Shown here piece after piece: positions 18,901 through 20,361 of a stretch of 20,361 bases of DNA (the first letter of the stretch is position 1; each line of letters opens with the position of its first letter). This DNA is from Nemertoderma westbladi (Eukaryota > Xenacoelomorpha > Nemertodermatida > Nemertodermatidae): assembly GCA_032718475.1 (NCBI GenBank), contig JAUCBJ010003573.1:1-20361 (forward strand), written 5' to 3'. The notes under the pieces were generated by a model. It saw nothing but the letters and a program-made list of their open reading frames with translations, was not told the DNA's origin and searched no databases. The position numbers and the translations under genes are program-made.

Positions 18901-19639
18901 TATTATTGGGCTGGGCGATCAGCAGGTTGTCGGGAAGAAAGTTTATCGTCCTGACGACTTTATGGAGGCGGTTAATGTGGCTGAACTGTTGGAGGAAAAC
19001 AAACAGCTGAAACGGGAAGTCGAGGCGATGCGACTTAATTTGGACGAGACGCGGGTTAAATACCAGGCGGATCTCGCGAACTCGGAAGCGATGGCGAGAA
19101 CTTCCCGGGAACTCGTGTCCGACCAGATGGAGGCCCTCAGTCGGGAACACAAGCGCGAGGTCGAGGTAATGGTCGCTAGGTTGGGTAGCAACGCGAACAG
19201 CGACGAGGTGGAGAGGTTGACGAAGAAGTTGAACAATCAGGAGGCGTTGATGAATCACTTGGTGATGGAGGTTGAGAGCTGCAGGGAGTTACGGAGAAAG
19301 TTTCAAGAGTTGGGGGTTAAAGAGCAAACACTTCAAGGCCAGGTGCTTAGTTTACTGGAGGAGCTTAAAGAGGCTAGGGAGGAGCATTCGCCGGAGTTGA
19401 GGCATTTTAATCGGCTTCAGTCGAAGATTAAGGAGTTGGAATCGCGAGACTGGAATTGCGGCAGGGATCCGGTACTTTCGGCGGAAGTGACCCGGTTGCG
19501 CGGTCTACTCAACTCGAAAGATCGCGAGATCCAGTCGTTTCGTTTGGAACTCGATTCCCTTATCGATGTGTTGAAACAACTCCATAACGACGGGGTGTTT
19601 ATAGACGCAGACAAGTACCAGTTGGGAGGGCGACTGTAG
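15911..19639 (+). CDS. CEP162: CEP162 homologue, centrosomal/ciliary transition-zone coiled-coil protein
   Basis: CEP162 (KIAA1009/QN1) is known as a microtubule-binding protein of distal centrioles that helps assemble the ciliary transition zone with CEP290. Translation from the ATG at 15911, in strong context (GGGATGG), gives 1242 residues; vertebrate proteins are about 1400. Residues 1-42 hold an acidic stretch with FMKESISDES and then PWWMEE, as at the N terminus of the family. A disordered region follows (43-540) with a PQQTGRG 7-residue repeat (370-437) and a DGVTGSWESGGR 12-residue repeat (482-541). Coiled coil runs from about 542 to 815 and 845 to 1205, interrupted by the family signature RHPPNSIPALIWAASG (821-836), preceded by LERQVREMEAIIKR. 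The C terminus FRLELDSLIDVLKQLHNDGV (1210-1229) also matches the family. No stop, frameshift or intron interrupts it. It is richer in G+C than its flanks. Identification as CEP162 is firm; whether it is the main locus or an intact retrocopy is not settled. Confidence 0.93.
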   Translation: MDELGLIDEDDFQSFMKESISDESLSIDTKPKVKNKPWWMEEAGRGESGPPGNWAVDSGRIGSQFLKQRKSEDSVGLDSMLRDMRDVTEGSQRSQLLKRGGVDVLDGSFTDTLSYSETGTLGGAPGDTGPPRDPAPPDILHADHHDSPRSNKPPPNPNRVAFELQPAPLGGNLLSKVALDSFDSSFNTSKDGGVPVRTVGNFTETSTDLHNLQRAYQSQFGQSTLDNVEALNADELGRSKSDSEIVEDIEVVSEAHKRTEVDRVGGTTGGGTDGGAEVGTIPSTKEELMKEINWPKSETGDEKLMDRSDEDKVIEATRRRLKSLGIKTTGSSGDEVPLKPIKIKQFSKQSGRKSLDNQGKVSQSKGVVIPQQLGKLSSQQTGKKPQQTGRGPQQPGRGPQQTGRGPQQTGRGPQQTGKGPQQTGKAPQQMVKLPQQRVKKLSALKGVGMKNESYLLPKANRVRESTSRSVSGERNPEQSRKDGVKGSWESGGRDGVTGSWESGGRDGVTGSWESGGRDGVTGSWESGGTDRVKGSRESVESTGIVEELSEKFRVEKNKVSELDNQLKSVEGNYSKKVELLNLQHDKHIYDLKKDNFILKTKLSDLEEEINRDKKSVEVNKADVPDDMQRNIDEQEKLIKGFQIENERIYKELQEIREVSKKDVDSLFQENQRLQQDNSNLREKLGDKERQLKYREVTSVDNADKCFVVQHNNQLEVIDKLRETNRELQSRLSTRDAADGDIKSEYQQNISQLNAKLRWFAENQELLSRGAEELKAKNERVRELEEELGRGVEERRRKGVEAKRILDLERQVREMEAIIKRRHPPNSIPALIWAASGSAATEAGEKPTYRHLESMVAKLQKQLDDRDSENDIKLRVLEQQYFALKFQYEERIGQLEGRGGATKGGETRPFSHSVALQKELESVRVKYKDEVESLKAEVKHLQGQLESKESLKEKYRLSQNELQVSRKEIGSLKRVLEELNAKKKFTSKESKYRKEFTDIIGLGDQQVVGKKVYRPDDFMEAVNVAELLEENKQLKREVEAMRLNLDETRVKYQADLANSEAMARTSRELVSDQMEALSREHKREVEVMVARLGSNANSDEVERLTKKLNNQEALMNHLVMEVESCRELRRKFQELGVKEQTLQGQVLSLLEELKEAREEHSPELRHFNRLQSKIKELESRDWNCGRDPVLSAEVTRLRGLLNSKDREIQSFRLELDSLIDVLKQLHNDGVFIDADKYQLGGRL
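17018..17221 (+). repeat. Coding 21-bp minisatellite (PQQTGRG)
   Basis: About ten in-frame 21-bp units inside CEP162 encode G-[KR]-x-P-Q-Q-[TPLM]. The central units are almost identical at DNA level apart from third positions, while the outer units are diverged. It lies in the predicted disordered region and adds a basic, glutamine- and glycine-rich linker. Confidence 0.9.
17354..17533 (+). repeat. Coding 36-bp minisatellite (DGVTGSWESGGR)
   Basis: Five consecutive in-frame 36-bp units (starts 17354, 17390, 17426, 17462, 17498) encode DGVTGSWESGGR with changes in the first and last units. Units 2 and 3 are identical in nucleotides. The coding strand is strongly G-rich (GGGGGGAGGGATGGGG). It directly precedes the coiled-coil region. 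Confidence 0.92.
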
Positions 19640-20106
19640 CGGTTCGTGTAGGGAATCGGGAATATTAGCCAAATTAAATGACCTTATACAATATGACCTC
19701 GTATATACCGGGTTTATTTTTATACAAAACTTTAGATATTTTTATTATAAATCTATAAATTATTTTTATATATCCGATGAGCCCAACTTCACCGAGTGGA
19801 ATTTCAATTATTTTATTAACAATAAATTCCTATAAAAAAGTTGGAGATTTGTGAGAGAAATTAAATCTTGTGGCCTTGTAACGTTTAAGGAATTAAATTA
19901 TCGGTTTAGCTAAATGGCTATTGGTTTATTCCGTTGCCTAGTAACTAACGATATTACCAAAATATTTAATTCCTCCCGCAAAACTCCGATCATTAATTAA
20001 ATATGAATATGTAATTAATTGTAAATCAATAAGAATATATTATTTGTTATTTGTAACAATTTATTAATTTGTACTTTTGTATATTGAAAAGTATTACAGT
20101 ATTACA
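19640..20106 (+). other. 3' untranslated/flanking region of CEP162 with candidate poly(A) signal
   Basis: AT-rich sequence after the stop codon. The first good AATAAA is at 19821-19826, about 185 bp past the stop, a plausible cleavage signal. No genomic poly(A) tract follows it, as might be expected for a recent retrocopy. Nothing else is supported up to 20106. Confidence 0.45.
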
Positions 20107-20324
20107 GCATTGTTCTAGAATTAATATACGGATAACATGAAGCGAATAAAACTGAATAATCACTGATGCCATTCCAAAAGCGAATTAACCTGTATAATTA
20201 CCGAGGCCGCAGGCCGAGGTTATTATATTAGGTTAATTTGCTGAAGGATAAGGCAGAAGTGATTATTACAGTTTTATTCGCTGAAGGTTTTTATTTCCGT
20301 ATATTATTAACTCTAGAACATTGC
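20107..20324. mobile_element. Palindromic (foldback) MITE-like element
   Basis: The two halves are reverse complements along nearly the whole 218 bp. They share GTTCTAGA and TTAATATACGG, AGCGAATAAAACTG, AATAATCACT and AATTAACCT. The centre at about 20215 is a GC-rich ACCGAGGCCGCAGGCCGAGGT near-palindrome. The arms differ by small insertions and deletions. It contains an AATAAA that could act as an alternative poly(A) signal for the upstream gene. No coding capacity; no target duplication identified. Confidence 0.8.
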
Positions 20325-20361
20325 AATATTGTGTTTATTGTTAATATGGGCATAGTGAAGT

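Overview
The window looks like nuclear DNA of an invertebrate animal, probably marine, though I cannot name the species. The reasons are one large gene for a metazoan ciliary protein, several decayed non-LTR retrotransposons of types common in marine invertebrates, a tRNA-derived SINE, and very many short inverted-repeat (foldback) elements in AT-rich DNA. I see no bacterial, organellar or viral genes.

The one convincing host gene is at the right end: an intact, uninterrupted 1242-codon reading frame (15911-19639, +) for a homologue of CEP162, a coiled-coil protein of the distal centriole and ciliary transition zone. It is intronless here, clearly richer in G+C than its surroundings, and carries two in-frame coding minisatellites. 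A candidate poly(A) signal follows at 19821 and a 218-bp palindromic element lies further downstream.

The left 15.6 kb is a mosaic of mobile elements and repeats. From left to right: weak traces of an upstream gene (1-102 and a possible terminal exon at 768-834); a short element bounded by a G tract and a C tract (383-644); a near-perfect foldback (2175-2873); a second G/C-tract element (3660-3882); two opposed LINE C-terminal fragments (4385-4815); a third G-tract element, inverted (5305-5496); a foldback MITE built on GGTCGACC repeats (5715-6191); inverted arms at 6473-6728 and 8461-8599 flanking the 3' end of a CR1/L2-like LINE (6776-7700); a GC-rich hairpin cluster (8605-8735); a long-distance inverted repeat (9045-9204 with 11481-11621) enclosing a diverged ~155-bp repeat array, a tRNA-derived SINE and an element with TTTTGGGG-repeat arms (10830-11307); a palindrome-bounded segment (12191-12427); a ~52-bp tandem array with higher-order structure (12478-13445); and two more LINE relics (13430-14560 on -, 14730-15590 on +) just before CEP162.

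The most unusual pattern is a family of four short elements. They share a ~50-bp core but have G-rich/C-rich terminal arms of different kinds: homopolymer G...C in three and CCCCAAAA...TTTTGGGG arrays in the fourth. This suggests a non-autonomous mobile element whose ends are defined by G-rich character rather than exact sequence.
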